Origin: Bacteroidota bacterium
GTDB taxonomy: Bacteria; Bacteroidota; Bacteroidia; Bacteroidales; Lentimicrobiaceae
Length of the DNA: 64,000 nucleotides
Reading direction: 5' to 3'
Assembly: GCA_023441805.1 (NCBI GenBank)
Contig: JAEZNO010000041.1
Location: 59,967 to 123,966, forward strand
Positions 63,968-64,000 of this stretch are shown here, in pieces; within the stretch, counting starts at the first letter, position 1; each line of letters opens with the position of its first letter. Below the pieces are notes generated by a model that was not told where the DNA came from, did no database searches, and saw nothing but the letters and a program-made list of their open reading frames with translations. A program made the position numbers and the translations under genes.

Positions 63968-64000
63968 CTTAATAAACAAATCTAACCTTTAAGTAACAGT

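Overview
The window looks like chromosome of an AT-rich Bacteroidota bacterium (Bacteroidales/Marinilabiliales/Sphingobacteria-like; I cannot fix the genus). Reasons: several secreted proteins end in type IX secretion (T9SS) C-terminal domains, there is a PorP/SprF-family protein, many genes carry the phylum-typical TAnnTTTG -7 promoter box just upstream of the start codon, and ribosome binding sites are weak. Most genes are housekeeping genes. The unusual content sits in the large secreted repeat proteins and in intergenic repeats.

Layout. 0-10 kb: a partial secreted protein, pssA, two unknown small genes, queA-mobA, tatC, a PspC/LiaF-like membrane pair ending in a strong terminator, then an opposite-strand block with an alpha/beta hydrolase, pdxJ, a CBS protein and an OsmC protein. 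10-17 kb: a zinc-ribbon protein, a DUF488 protein and three T9SS cargo proteins, including a 1.35-kresidue protein built from three repeats and a very small cargo. 17-22 kb: era, initiator tRNA-fMet with its terminator, a structured ~162-bp tandem repeat array, der, an S4-domain protein and an RlmI-like methyltransferase. 22-31 kb: a T9SS protein, a GH31 enzyme, a coiled-coil lipoprotein, a MORN-type lipoprotein, dihydroorotase, a DPM1-like glycosyltransferase and a GT39-like membrane glycosyltransferase. 31-47 kb: mfd, a POT transporter, aspartate kinase, PPi-type phosphofructokinase, a four-helix-bundle (IVP-family) gene in a TGAATGATGA-flanked cassette, a 2-hydroxyacid dehydrogenase, an RND/MMPL exporter overlapping rfbA, a polyprenyl synthase and an ABC-F ATPase. 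47-60.4 kb: a PorP/SprF-family gene downstream of a 12.2-kb gene for a 4059-residue adhesin-like protein with a T9SS type B C-terminus. 61-63.4 kb: a BlaI-type repressor overlapping a BlaR1/M56 sensor-protease gene whose product carries three TonB-C domains, behind a promoter with two matching dyads. The right edge holds an inverted-repeat region and what looks like the 3' end (domains V and VI) of a group II intron on the minus strand.

How the parts fit. The adhesin and PorP/SprF pair is the clearest specialised system: a giant surface filament exported by T9SS and its probable outer-membrane partner, closed by one terminator. BlaI/M56 forms an autoregulated sensor operon. The intergenic regions carry several independent repeat elements that the genes do not explain: the tandem array after tRNA-fMet, a palindrome family with copies at 16.5 and 34.7 kb, the IVP cassette, a GC-richer patch at 34.6 kb, and the inverted repeat at 63.7 kb.
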